Assembly: GCA_002733155.1 (NCBI GenBank)
Contig: NVUO01000017.1
Location: 52,566-57,715 of the forward strand
Length of the DNA: 5,150 nt
Reading direction: 5' to 3'
From: Sulfurimonas sp.
Lineage (GTDB): Bacteria; Campylobacterota; Campylobacteria; Campylobacterales; Sulfurimonadaceae
Shown: piece after piece, positions 1-5,150 of the stretch
Numbering within the stretch: the stretch's first letter is position 1
How the letters are laid out: the number at the start of each line of letters is the position of its first letter
Program-made: the position numbers and the translations under genes
Notes under the pieces: generated by a model
Told to the model about the DNA's origin: nothing
The model's input: the letters and a program-made list of their open reading frames with translations, nothing else
Database searches by the model: none

Positions 1-6
1 TATAAT

Positions 7-54
7 AAATATCTTGATAAATATCAAATTAAATAGATACAAAAATAGATACTA
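7..54 (+). repeat. Four phased 12-bp degenerate tandem units in the promoter region
   Basis: The pentamer AAATA recurs at positions 7, 19, 31 and 43, exactly 12 bp apart. Units 1 and 2 share AAATATC. Units 3 and 4 share AAATAGATAC and match at 11 of 12 positions. The FNR-type palindrome spans the end of unit 1 and the start of unit 2, and the -10-like hexamer begins in unit 4. The repeats are plain in the sequence. Whether they have a function, such as binding, curvature or slippage-generated spacing, is unknown, and low base complexity makes some chance matching likely. Confidence 0.5.
14..27 (+). promoter_or_regulatory. FNR/DNR-type (Crp-Fnr family) operator, perfect TTGAT-N4-ATCAA
   Basis: The sequence TTGATAAATATCAA is a perfect inverted repeat with the consensus half-sites of FNR and of the NO-responsive DNR/NnrR branch of the Crp-Fnr family. 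Its centre lies between positions 20 and 21. That is exactly 41.5 bp upstream of a start at position 62, the start predicted by the -10-like hexamer at 50-55, which is the spacing of class II activated promoters. The operon downstream ends in an NnrS-family gene, a classic target of such regulators. The site itself is seen directly; activation by low oxygen or NO is inferred. The binding regulator is not encoded in this window. Confidence 0.78.
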
Positions 55-55
55 T
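50..55 (+). promoter_or_regulatory. Predicted -10 element of the class II promoter
   Basis: TACTAT at 50-55 matches the TAxxAT core of the sigma-70 -10 box and predicts transcription from about position 62, giving a leader of about 16 nt that includes the ribosome-binding site at 67-72. There is no good -35 hexamer, as expected where an activator overlaps the -35 region. A better-looking TATAAT lies at 58-63, but it would start transcription at about position 70, inside the ribosome-binding site, so I prefer 50-55. Confidence 0.5.
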
Positions 56-77
56 CTTATAATATTAAAGGAAAAAA

Positions 78-1061
78 ATGAACTATATATTTAAATTGTT
101 TTTATTAATCTTAATTATAGGTATAGGTACTTTAGAAGCAAAAAAATTAGAAAAAATTATTATAGCTGGGCCATTTGCTTCGGTTTCACACCCTATTTTA
201 CATATGATAAAAACAGATGCATTAAAAGATGTAGCAAAAGAAGTAGAATTTCGTCTTTGGAAGAATCCAGATGAATTGCGTGCTATGGCTATAAAAGGTG
301 ATGTAGATTTTTTAGCAATTCCAACAAATACTGCAGCTATTTTAAGTAATAAAGGTATAGATATTAAACTTTTAAATGTATCTGTATGGGGTATACTTGG
401 TATGATATCTCGTGATGAAAATCTAAATACACTTAAAGACTTTAAGGGTAAAAAGATTGCAGTACCATTTCGTGCAGATATGCCAGATATAGTTTTTAAA
501 CAGCTTTTAAAACGTCAAGGTTTAGATCCTAAAAAAGATTTTGAATTAGTATATGTATCTAGCCCAATAGACGCTATGCAAATGCTAATCATGCGCAGAA
601 TAGATCATGCACTACTTGCTGAACCAGCTATATCAGTAGCTTTACGTAAAACAAAATCTTTTCCTATATCCTTAGTTGCACCAGATTTATATAGATCTGT
701 AGACTTACAAGAAGAGTGGGCAAGAGTATTTAAAACAAATGGCGATATACCTCAAGCTGGGATTGCTGTAATGGGTAGTATGAAAGATAAATACATTATC
801 CAAAGGTTTTTAGAGGAGTATAACAAGTCATTAATTTGGTATACTACTCATGCAAAAGAATCTGGTATTTTGGTAGCAAAAGAGATGAGTTTACTAACTA
901 AAGAGGGTGTTACAGATTCAATATCACATATAAGACTAAAAAGTATAGATGCAAAAACAGCTAAAAAAGATTTAGAATTTTTCTTTAATATCTTAATGGA
1001 AGAAGACCCTAAGAGTGTTGGTAAGAAATTACCACAAGATGAATTTTATTATGGTATATAA
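78..1061 (+). CDS. NitT/TauT-type ABC transporter periplasmic substrate-binding protein
   Basis: This is the ligand-binding component of an ABC importer, acting in the periplasm and delivering its substrate to the permease encoded next. The 327-residue product starts with a signal peptide: a lysine near the start, a hydrophobic run at about residues 7-17, and a likely signal peptidase I cut after LEA (19-21). The mature part has the NMT1/SsuA-like two-lobe pattern: GDVDFLAIPTN (74-84), the strand and turn leading to FRADMPD (131-137), and a second-lobe segment ending in LLAEP (179-183). The length is usual for the family. AAAGGA at 67-72 lies 5 nt before the ATG, which supports this start. 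It is the first gene of the operon, behind the FNR-type promoter. The family covers nitrate, taurine, sulfonate, bicarbonate and pyrimidine-type ligands. I cannot name the ligand here, and the link to NnrS argues for a role in denitrification or nitrosative stress. Confidence 0.88.
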   Translation: MNYIFKLFLLILIIGIGTLEAKKLEKIIIAGPFASVSHPILHMIKTDALKDVAKEVEFRLWKNPDELRAMAIKGDVDFLAIPTNTAAILSNKGIDIKLLNVSVWGILGMISRDENLNTLKDFKGKKIAVPFRADMPDIVFKQLLKRQGLDPKKDFELVYVSSPIDAMQMLIMRRIDHALLAEPAISVALRKTKSFPISLVAPDLYRSVDLQEEWARVFKTNGDIPQAGIAVMGSMKDKYIIQRFLEEYNKSLIWYTTHAKESGILVAKEMSLLTKEGVTDSISHIRLKSIDAKTAKKDLEFFFNILMEEDPKSVGKKLPQDEFYYGI

Positions 1062-1069
1062 GTCTTGTT

Positions 1070-1114
1070 ACACTAAACTTGATTTAGTGTCTAATTGGAT
1101 TCCAAATCAAGTTT
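1070..1114 (+). promoter_or_regulatory. Overlapping, mutually exclusive RNA hairpins between binding-protein and permease genes
   Basis: Hairpin 1 pairs ACACTAAA (1070-1077) with TTTAGTGT (1083-1090) around a 5-nt loop. Hairpin 2 pairs AAACTTGATTT (1075-1085) with AAATCAAGTTT (1104-1114), an 11-bp perfect stem around an 18-nt loop. They share 1075-1077 and 1083-1085, so they cannot form together. A small TTGG/CCAA stem (1095-1098 with 1102-1105) is compatible only with hairpin 1. No run of U follows, so a plain intrinsic terminator is unlikely. In many importer operons a hairpin here protects the binding-protein mRNA from 3' decay and sets its excess over the membrane parts. That role is the likeliest, but a translational switch cannot be excluded. 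Confidence 0.6.
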
Positions 1115-1139
1115 GCAATGACTATATTGTATATAAAAA

Positions 1140-1922
1140 TTGAAATTCGCACTAAAAATACTTAAAGATTTTCCAGCTTACCTTTGGTCTGGTTGGGGGG
1201 CTATTGCATCCATTTTTTTGTTTATAGCTGTATGGGATATGGGTAATCAAATATATGGAGATTTAGTTCTTCCCTCGCCGATAGAGACTTTTAAGACCTT
1301 ATCTTTAATGTTGCAAGATAAAGATGTATTAACAGAGATAAATATTACACTTTACCGTGCATCACTTGGTTTTGCTTTTTCTTTAGTTATAGGCTCAGCT
1401 CTTGGTTTGTTAGCTGGTTTTTTTATAACAGCATCAATGATGAGTAGGCCTATAGTTACTATACTTGTAGGTATGCCACCAATTGCTTGGATAGTTTTAG
1501 CAATGATTTGGTTTGGTATGGGTGATGAGACTGTTATTTTTACAGTTATAGTAGCTTCTTTTCCTATTATGTTTGTAGGTGCACTTCAAGGTACACGCAC
1601 ATTAGATGGTGATTTAAAAGATATGGCAAAGAGTTTTAAACTGCCATGGCATATGAAGTTTTTTGATGTATATTTTCCACATATATTTTCTTATCTATTC
1701 CCAGCATGGGTATCTGGTCTTGGTATGGCTTGGAAGATAGTTATAATGGCTGAGTTATTAGCTACATCTGATGGAATTGGTGCATCTTTAGCAGTAGCTC
1801 GTTCACAGTTAGATACTCCAACAGCTCTTTCAATTGTTGTGATTATGATAGTTTCTTTAATGTTTATAGAGTATATAATCTTAGAACCTATTAAACGTGA
1901 GGTTGAATTATGGAGAGATTAG
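1140..1922 (+). CDS. NitT/TauT-type ABC transporter permease (TauC/SsuC-like)
   Basis: This is the inner-membrane channel subunit of the importer, probably a homodimer. The 260-residue product has about six hydrophobic segments (roughly 17-34, 74-97, 103-126, 131-150, 183-206, 228-248). The LPSP turn typical of the family lies at 44-47 after the first segment. The cytoplasmic EAA-like coupling loop is at about 157-182 (DLKDMAKSFKLP), where the ATPase docks, and AEL...GIGASLAVAR is at 204-221. The start is TTG: an in-frame TAA at 1134-1136 lies just upstream, and the next in-frame ATG (residue 34) would remove the first membrane segment. No Shine-Dalgarno sequence precedes the TTG, so initiation is probably weak. 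The gene follows the binding-protein gene by 78 nt and overlaps the ATPase gene by 13 nt. The family call is firm; the exact start is moderately sure. Confidence 0.87.
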   Translation: MKFALKILKDFPAYLWSGWGAIASIFLFIAVWDMGNQIYGDLVLPSPIETFKTLSLMLQDKDVLTEINITLYRASLGFAFSLVIGSALGLLAGFFITASMMSRPIVTILVGMPPIAWIVLAMIWFGMGDETVIFTVIVASFPIMFVGALQGTRTLDGDLKDMAKSFKLPWHMKFFDVYFPHIFSYLFPAWVSGLGMAWKIVIMAELLATSDGIGASLAVARSQLDTPTALSIVVIMIVSLMFIEYIILEPIKREVELWRD

Positions 1923-2647
1923 AAGTTAAAAACTTAAACCATAGTTTTGGTTTTACAGAGGTTTTACGTGATATAAATTTTACATTAAAAAAGGGACAAG
2001 TATTATCAGTAGTTGGTCCATCTGGTGGAGGTAAAACTACACTTTTACATCTTTGTGCAAATTTACTTGATGTTGAAGAGGGCAATGTAACTAACAGCTT
2101 TGTTAGTACATCTTTTGCTTTTCAAGATGCTAGATTGTTACCGTGGAAAAATGTTATTGATAATATATCACTTGGTTTATTAGCAAAAGGCATGTCCAAG
2201 GCTAAATCCATTATAGAATCTAAGGAGATAGCCTTAAGATTTGGTTTAGAGGAGAATGATTTTGATAAATTTCCTAAAGACTTGTCTGGTGGTATGCGTC
2301 AACGTGTTAGTTTTGCTCGTGCATTAGTTGTTAAACCATCACTTTTATTTTTAGATGAGCCATTTTCTGCTTTAGATATTGGACTAAAAAAAGAGCTGCA
2401 AACAATTTTAATTGATAAAATAGATAAAAAAGAGATAAGTATACTTTTTATAACCCATGACCTAATGGAAGCAATTCGCCTTAGTGATGAAATATTATTA
2501 TTAAAATCTGATCCTGGTCATATTGTGAAAAAGTTTTCTTATGATTTAGCTCAAAAAGAGCGTGATGATAAATATGTATATAATGAAAGTGCAAAAATTC
2601 TTCAAGATGAAGAGATAATAAGTACATTTGAATTGGCATTAAAATGA
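1910..2647 (+). CDS. NitT/TauT-type ABC transporter ATP-binding protein (TauB/SsuB-like)
   Basis: This is the cytoplasmic ATPase that powers the importer. All the motifs of an active nucleotide-binding domain are present in the 245-residue product: Walker A GPSGGGKT (36-43), Q-loop Q72 followed by LLPW (76-79) as in the TauB/SsuB group, signature LSGGM (125-129), Walker B LLFLDEP (145-151) with catalytic E150, D-loop SALD (153-156) and switch H183. The length is normal. Its ATG lies 13 nt inside the end of the permease gene and has GAGG at 1899-1902, 7 nt upstream, so translation is probably coupled and the subunits made in step. Its stop TGA (2645-2647) overlaps an ATG at 2644, the start of the first small frame downstream. 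Confidence 0.93.
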   Translation: MERLEVKNLNHSFGFTEVLRDINFTLKKGQVLSVVGPSGGGKTTLLHLCANLLDVEEGNVTNSFVSTSFAFQDARLLPWKNVIDNISLGLLAKGMSKAKSIIESKEIALRFGLEENDFDKFPKDLSGGMRQRVSFARALVVKPSLLFLDEPFSALDIGLKKELQTILIDKIDKKEISILFITHDLMEAIRLSDEILLLKSDPGHIVKKFSYDLAQKERDDKYVYNESAKILQDEEIISTFELALK

Positions 2648-2727
2648 TTTGTGATTTTTTAGCAAAAGGTGAAAAACTAAGCATAAGAATTTTCAAAAAA
2701 TTATATACTCCAAAAAGGAAAATATGA
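2644..2727 (+). CDS. Predicted 27-residue microprotein, first of a tandem pair
   Basis: I do not recognise this product. The frame starts in an ATGA overlap with the ATPase stop and ends at TGA 2725-2727, itself overlapped by the next ATG. The peptide begins MICDFLAKG and has IFKKL at 16-20 and a basic tail (PKRK, 23-26). It is cationic and could form an amphipathic helix with F5, L6, L12, I16, F17 and L20. No Shine-Dalgarno sequence precedes it, so it would depend on reinitiation by ribosomes finishing the ATPase. It resembles the next frame: aligned from M1 here to M2 there, 9 of 27 residues are identical (M, I, L, A, G, I, F, L, K). It may be a real small protein or a cistron that only carries ribosomes across the gap. 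The coordinates are clear; the existence of the protein is inferred. Confidence 0.5.
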   Translation: MICDFLAKGEKLSIRIFKKLYTPKRKI

Positions 2728-2810
2728 TGATATTTAATATTCTAGCCGAAGGAGTAGCTTCAGTGAGAGGAATTTTTATGAGGCTTAGCTCTATAAAAAG
2801 CAGATCATAA
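2724..2810 (+). CDS. Predicted 28-residue microprotein, second of a tandem pair, coupled to nnrS
   Basis: I do not recognise this product. It starts ATGATG. The first ATG (2724) overlaps the previous stop as ATGA, and the second (2727) overlaps it as TGATG. AAGGA at 2715-2719 is a good Shine-Dalgarno sequence for either, 4 or 7 nt away. The peptide contains ILAEG (6-10) and IFMRL (17-21) and ends in a basic KSR, the same layout as its upstream neighbour. Hydrophobic residues I6, L7, V11, V14, I17, F18 and L21 suit one face of a helix. Its stop TAA (2808-2810) shares an A with the nnrS ATG. Internal SD-like stretches occur at 2748-2754 (GAAGGAG) and 2766-2771 (AGAGGA), the latter before an in-frame ATG at 2778, so a shorter product is possible. 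This is the better supported of the two frames. Confidence 0.57.
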   Translation: MMIFNILAEGVASVRGIFMRLSSIKSRS

Positions 2811-4045
2811 TGCAAGAAGATAAATTAAGGGCTACTAATCATTATCTTTATTACCCTGATGAAAAAAATGTACCAGCTTATTTGGCTTATGGTTTCCGTG
2901 CTATCTTTTTAGTATTTGTACCATATATTTTAATATCTATGCTTTTATGGGGATTTGTATATTCTGGTTTGATAAGTATGCCTTTTATAGGTGATATTTT
3001 AACTTGGCATGTATATGAGATGTTATATGGTTTAGTTACAGCTGGAACATTAGCATTTTTAGCTACAGGTCTGCCTGAACTTTTCCCTGGACTAGTCCCG
3101 CTTATTGGTAAAAGATTAAAGTATGTAGTAATATTATGGCTATTGGGTAGGATTAGTTTTTGGTTTATGGATTACCTTGGTATATATATAGTTGCATTTT
3201 TTAATTTGGCTATGCTTGCATGGATAATATGGTTTGCAAGATTTGCAGTATTAGATAAACTTCAACGCCACGCTTCTTTAGGTTATACAGCCTTGTTTTT
3301 GTTTATAGTTGAAGTTTGGTATTTTGCTTCTCAGGCTGGATATGCCAGTACAGAATCTATGGATATTTTAAAAGTAGCACTTGGTCTTATAGTTATTTTA
3401 GTGCTTTTAGCTCTTCGACGTGTAAATATGGAGGCTATAAATGAACTTATGGAGGATAAGGGCATTGATGATATTTTTCTCTCACGCCCACCAAAAACAA
3501 ATTTAGCAATTTTTTCCCTTATAGTTTTTACTATAGTAGAGTTTTTGTATCCCCAAAATTCAGCACTTGGCTGGTTGGGTTTTGCAGTAGCAGCTGCAAT
3601 TTTAGGAATTACAAGTGAGTATAAATTAAAAGATGAATTTATTTTAAATCAGCCTTATGTACTTTATCTTGGAAGCATATATGTATTATTTAGTTTAGGT
3701 TATTTTATGATGGCTTTGGACTTATTAAACCCAGATATAAATGGAATAAAGCACTTTAGACATTTTATAACTTCTGGTGGAATAGGACTTTCTTATATTG
3801 TTGTTATGCTTATTATTTCATGGGTACATACTGGACGTAAACTTACTTCAAATATTTATACCCATATTATGGTTATGCTTATTATTGTAGCTACATTTAT
3901 GCGTGCATTAATCCCATTTTTTGAAGATTATTCAAGTGAGTTGTATCTGTACTCATCTATTATTTGGAGTATTCCATTTTTTATGTATATAAAATTATTT
4001 TTTGGATTTTTATTAAATGCCCGTAAAGATGGCATAAAGGGATAG
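2810..4045 (+). CDS. nnrS: NnrS family haem/copper membrane protein
   Basis: Studied NnrS proteins are integral membrane proteins that bind haem and copper, are expressed with the denitrification genes, and lessen damage by nitric oxide. The chemistry they perform is unsettled. This 411-residue product has about twelve hydrophobic segments, the usual number and length. Family landmarks are WHVYEM with a glycine three residues on (66-74), LLGR (111-114), RHFITSGGIG (317-326) and HTGR (340-343). H67, H319 and H340 are candidate metal or haem ligands. An in-frame TAG at 2786-2788 rules out a longer form. The ATG at 2810 has no Shine-Dalgarno sequence but sits in a TAATG overlap with the preceding small frame, so reinitiation is the likely route. 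It is the last gene of the operon, with its stop inside the terminator hairpin. The family call is strong from motifs and topology. Confidence 0.85.
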   Translation: MQEDKLRATNHYLYYPDEKNVPAYLAYGFRAIFLVFVPYILISMLLWGFVYSGLISMPFIGDILTWHVYEMLYGLVTAGTLAFLATGLPELFPGLVPLIGKRLKYVVILWLLGRISFWFMDYLGIYIVAFFNLAMLAWIIWFARFAVLDKLQRHASLGYTALFLFIVEVWYFASQAGYASTESMDILKVALGLIVILVLLALRRVNMEAINELMEDKGIDDIFLSRPPKTNLAIFSLIVFTIVEFLYPQNSALGWLGFAVAAAILGITSEYKLKDEFILNQPYVLYLGSIYVLFSLGYFMMALDLLNPDINGIKHFRHFITSGGIGLSYIVVMLIISWVHTGRKLTSNIYTHIMVMLIIVATFMRALIPFFEDYSSELYLYSSIIWSIPFFMYIKLFFGFLLNARKDGIKG

Positions 4046-4063
4046 AGATTTTTAATCTCTATC
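4041..4063. terminator. Hairpin between convergent nnrS and chemoreceptor genes
   Basis: GATAGAGATT (4041-4050) and AATCTCTATC (4054-4063) form a perfect 10-bp stem around TTT. The stop of nnrS (TAG, 4043-4045) lies in the left arm. The stop of the - strand gene (TAA, complement of 4052-4054) lies in the loop and the first base of the right arm. Two G-U pairs (4040 with 4064, 4039 with 4065) can extend the stem on the + strand only. There is no long U tract on either side, so termination may be imperfect or the hairpin may mainly protect the 3' ends. It is the only candidate terminator between the two genes, which are separated by 6 nt. Confidence 0.65.
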
Positions 4064-5146
4064 TTGAAGTATCTCATCAAGGGCAGAAAAGATAGCATCA
4101 CTGCCTTTTTCCATCTCATCAAAAGCAGCTACTAAGGCATCTAAATCTATATCTTCTTGAACCATTAAGTCAAATACCTTATGCGTACCATTATGTACAA
4201 TAGCATGTGGAGATTCAAGTTTAGAATAATGGTCTGTTTTTGAAAAGTTTTCTTTACCCTCACCTTCATAATACCATTTACCAAGTCTACAGTTTTTATG
4301 GTCAACAAATGTGAATTGTTCCTCTTTTGTCACAGCTGAATAGTAAGTATTAACTTTCCAAAGCATATGATCAAGTTTAGCTAAAGACATAAATACTCTA
4401 TCATTTGTTAAACTCATACTTTTAAATGAATCTCTCATTTGAGAAGAATCCTTATCTAGCTCAGAACTTAGTTTAGTTATAAGTTCATTAGAGTTTGTGA
4501 TTCCATTTTGGATTTGTGAGAACTGCTCACTTATACTATCTACATCTTGTTTCATAGATTGAAGTGAGATATTAATTTCGCTAACTGCTTTGTCAGTCCT
4601 ATCTGCAAGTTTTCTAACTTCATCAGCTACTACAGCAAAACCACGTCCATGTTCACCTGCACGAGCTGCTTCAATGGCAGCATTTAAGGCTAATAAGTTT
4701 GTTTGATCAGATATATCTTTAATTAAAGCAAGTATACCTGTAATATCATTAGTTCTATCAGACAAACCACTTACAGTAGACATAGAGCTTATTGACTGTT
4801 CATTTAACTCTTCAAGATTGTTTACAATATCACTAGTCTCTTTTGCTAAATCTGTAAAATTTGATACAAGTTCATAGGTCTTTTTTAAAGAATTTTTAGA
4901 TGAAGAGACTGATTCCTCTATATTTGTTTGGATATCAACTATATTAGATTTAAGATGTTGATTTTGTATGTGCATAAGCGTATCTGCCATACTATTTGAT
5001 TTTTCTTCGGATTTGTCTGATAACTCAAATTCAAGATTTGCTATTTTATTAAGCAAATCTTGGTTTTTTATAGCTAAATCCTCTGAATATAACTTTAATT
5101 CATTATATTCATCCTCTGGTACAAGAAGTTTATTAAAGAAACCCAT
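4052..5146 (-). CDS. Cytoplasmic methyl-accepting chemotaxis protein with C-terminal CZB zinc-binding domain (TlpD-like)
   Basis: This is a soluble chemoreceptor that would signal to CheA/CheW and the flagellar motor. The 364-residue product has no membrane segment. Residues about 12-48 look like a coiled coil. The signalling hairpin follows, with its conserved tip from [20 protein letters not shown] to EVRKL (147-180). The C-terminus (about 255-330) is a CZB domain: H260, C286 in NCRLGKWYY, and H314 and H318 in PHAIVH give the 3-His/1-Cys zinc site. The layout matches Helicobacter TlpD, whose zinc-cysteine site responds to hypochlorous acid and related oxidants, though this protein is somewhat shorter. 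A role in sensing oxidants, energy state or zinc is inferred. The start MGFFNKLL is plausible, but only 4 bases upstream are visible, so its ribosome-binding site and a longer form cannot be checked. It converges on nnrS and is not part of that operon. Confidence 0.9.
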   Translation of the reverse strand: MGFFNKLLVPEDEYNELKLYSEDLAIKNQDLLNKIANLEFELSDKSEEKSNSMADTLMHIQNQHLKSNIVDIQTNIEESVSSSKNSLKKTYELVSNFTDLAKETSDIVNNLEELNEQSISSMSTVSGLSDRTNDITGILALIKDISDQTNLLALNAAIEAARAGEHGRGFAVVADEVRKLADRTDKAVSEINISLQSMKQDVDSISEQFSQIQNGITNSNELITKLSSELDKDSSQMRDSFKSMSLTNDRVFMSLAKLDHMLWKVNTYYSAVTKEEQFTFVDHKNCRLGKWYYEGEGKENFSKTDHYSKLESPHAIVHNGTHKVFDLMVQEDIDLDALVAAFDEMEKGSDAIFSALDEILQDRD

Positions 5147-5150
5147 ATAT

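Noticed and set aside
58..63. TATAAT as the -10 box of the operon
   Set aside because: It is a perfect hexamer, but transcription would start at about position 70, inside the ribosome-binding site, and the FNR-type box would sit at about -49.5 rather than -41.5. Chance TATAAT is common in such AT-rich DNA.
1079..1110. TTGAT (1079-1083) and ATCAA (1106-1110) as a second FNR-type operator
   Set aside because: The half-sites are 22 nt apart instead of 4. They are better explained as the two arms of the 11-bp hairpin.
1104..1139. Intrinsic terminator after the binding-protein gene
   Set aside because: The 11-bp stem is AT-rich and is followed by GCAATGACTA, not a U run, so full termination is unlikely.
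1891..2085. 64-codon frame on the - strand across the permease/ATPase junction
   Set aside because: It lies wholly antisense to strong coding sequence, including the Walker A region, and its product resembles no known family. It is a shadow frame.
2481..2696. 71-codon frame on the - strand over the ATPase end and the first small frame
   Set aside because: It is antisense to a well-supported gene, is low in complexity and has no recognisable motif. The + strand frames with linked stops and starts explain the interval better.
3928..4122. 64-codon frame on the - strand across the nnrS/chemoreceptor junction
   Set aside because: It overlaps the ends of two good genes, spans the terminator hairpin, and has no family features.
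1..5150. CRISPR arrays, tRNA or rRNA genes, insertion sequences, phage or plasmid features
   Set aside because: I found no spaced repeats of CRISPR type, no tRNA-like cloverleaf or CCA end, no transposase and no integrase. The sequence is almost fully accounted for by metabolic and sensory genes.

Overview
The window is AT-rich chromosomal DNA. It probably comes from a Campylobacterota (epsilonproteobacterium) of the Sulfurimonas, Arcobacter or Sulfurospirillum type. The signs are the A/T-biased codon use, the very tight gene packing, a consensus FNR-family box, an NnrS protein, and a soluble chemoreceptor with a C-terminal zinc-binding CZB domain like Helicobacter TlpD. The genus is an inference and cannot be fixed from this sequence alone.

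From left to right on the + strand: a promoter region (1-77) with a perfect FNR/DNR-type palindrome (14-27) at class II distance from a -10-like hexamer (50-55). Then comes a complete NitT/TauT-type ABC importer: periplasmic binding protein (78-1061), membrane permease (1140-1922, TTG start) and ATPase (1910-2647). The binding-protein/permease gap holds two mutually exclusive RNA hairpins. After the ATPase, a gap of about 160 bases that looks empty is filled end to end by two tiny reading frames of 27 and 28 codons. They are linked to each other and to both flanking genes by stop/start overlaps. A 12-segment membrane protein of the NnrS family follows (2810-4045). A 10-bp hairpin (4041-4063) closes the operon and also serves the convergent gene on the - strand, a cytoplasmic methyl-accepting chemotaxis protein (4052-5146) whose upstream region lies outside the window.

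The five + strand cistrons after the promoter appear to form one operon switched on by low oxygen or nitric oxide through a Crp/FNR-family activator. NnrS homologues are haem- and copper-containing membrane proteins tied to denitrification and resistance to nitrosative stress. The importer therefore probably supplies something needed in that state, but its substrate cannot be read from the sequence. The chemoreceptor is a separate convergent unit. Its CZB domain suggests sensing of oxidants or zinc inside the cell, which fits the neighbourhood loosely.

The most unusual feature is the pair of micro-cistrons at 2644-2810. They are mutually similar, cationic and amphipathic, and their position suggests that NnrS translation depends on theirs.
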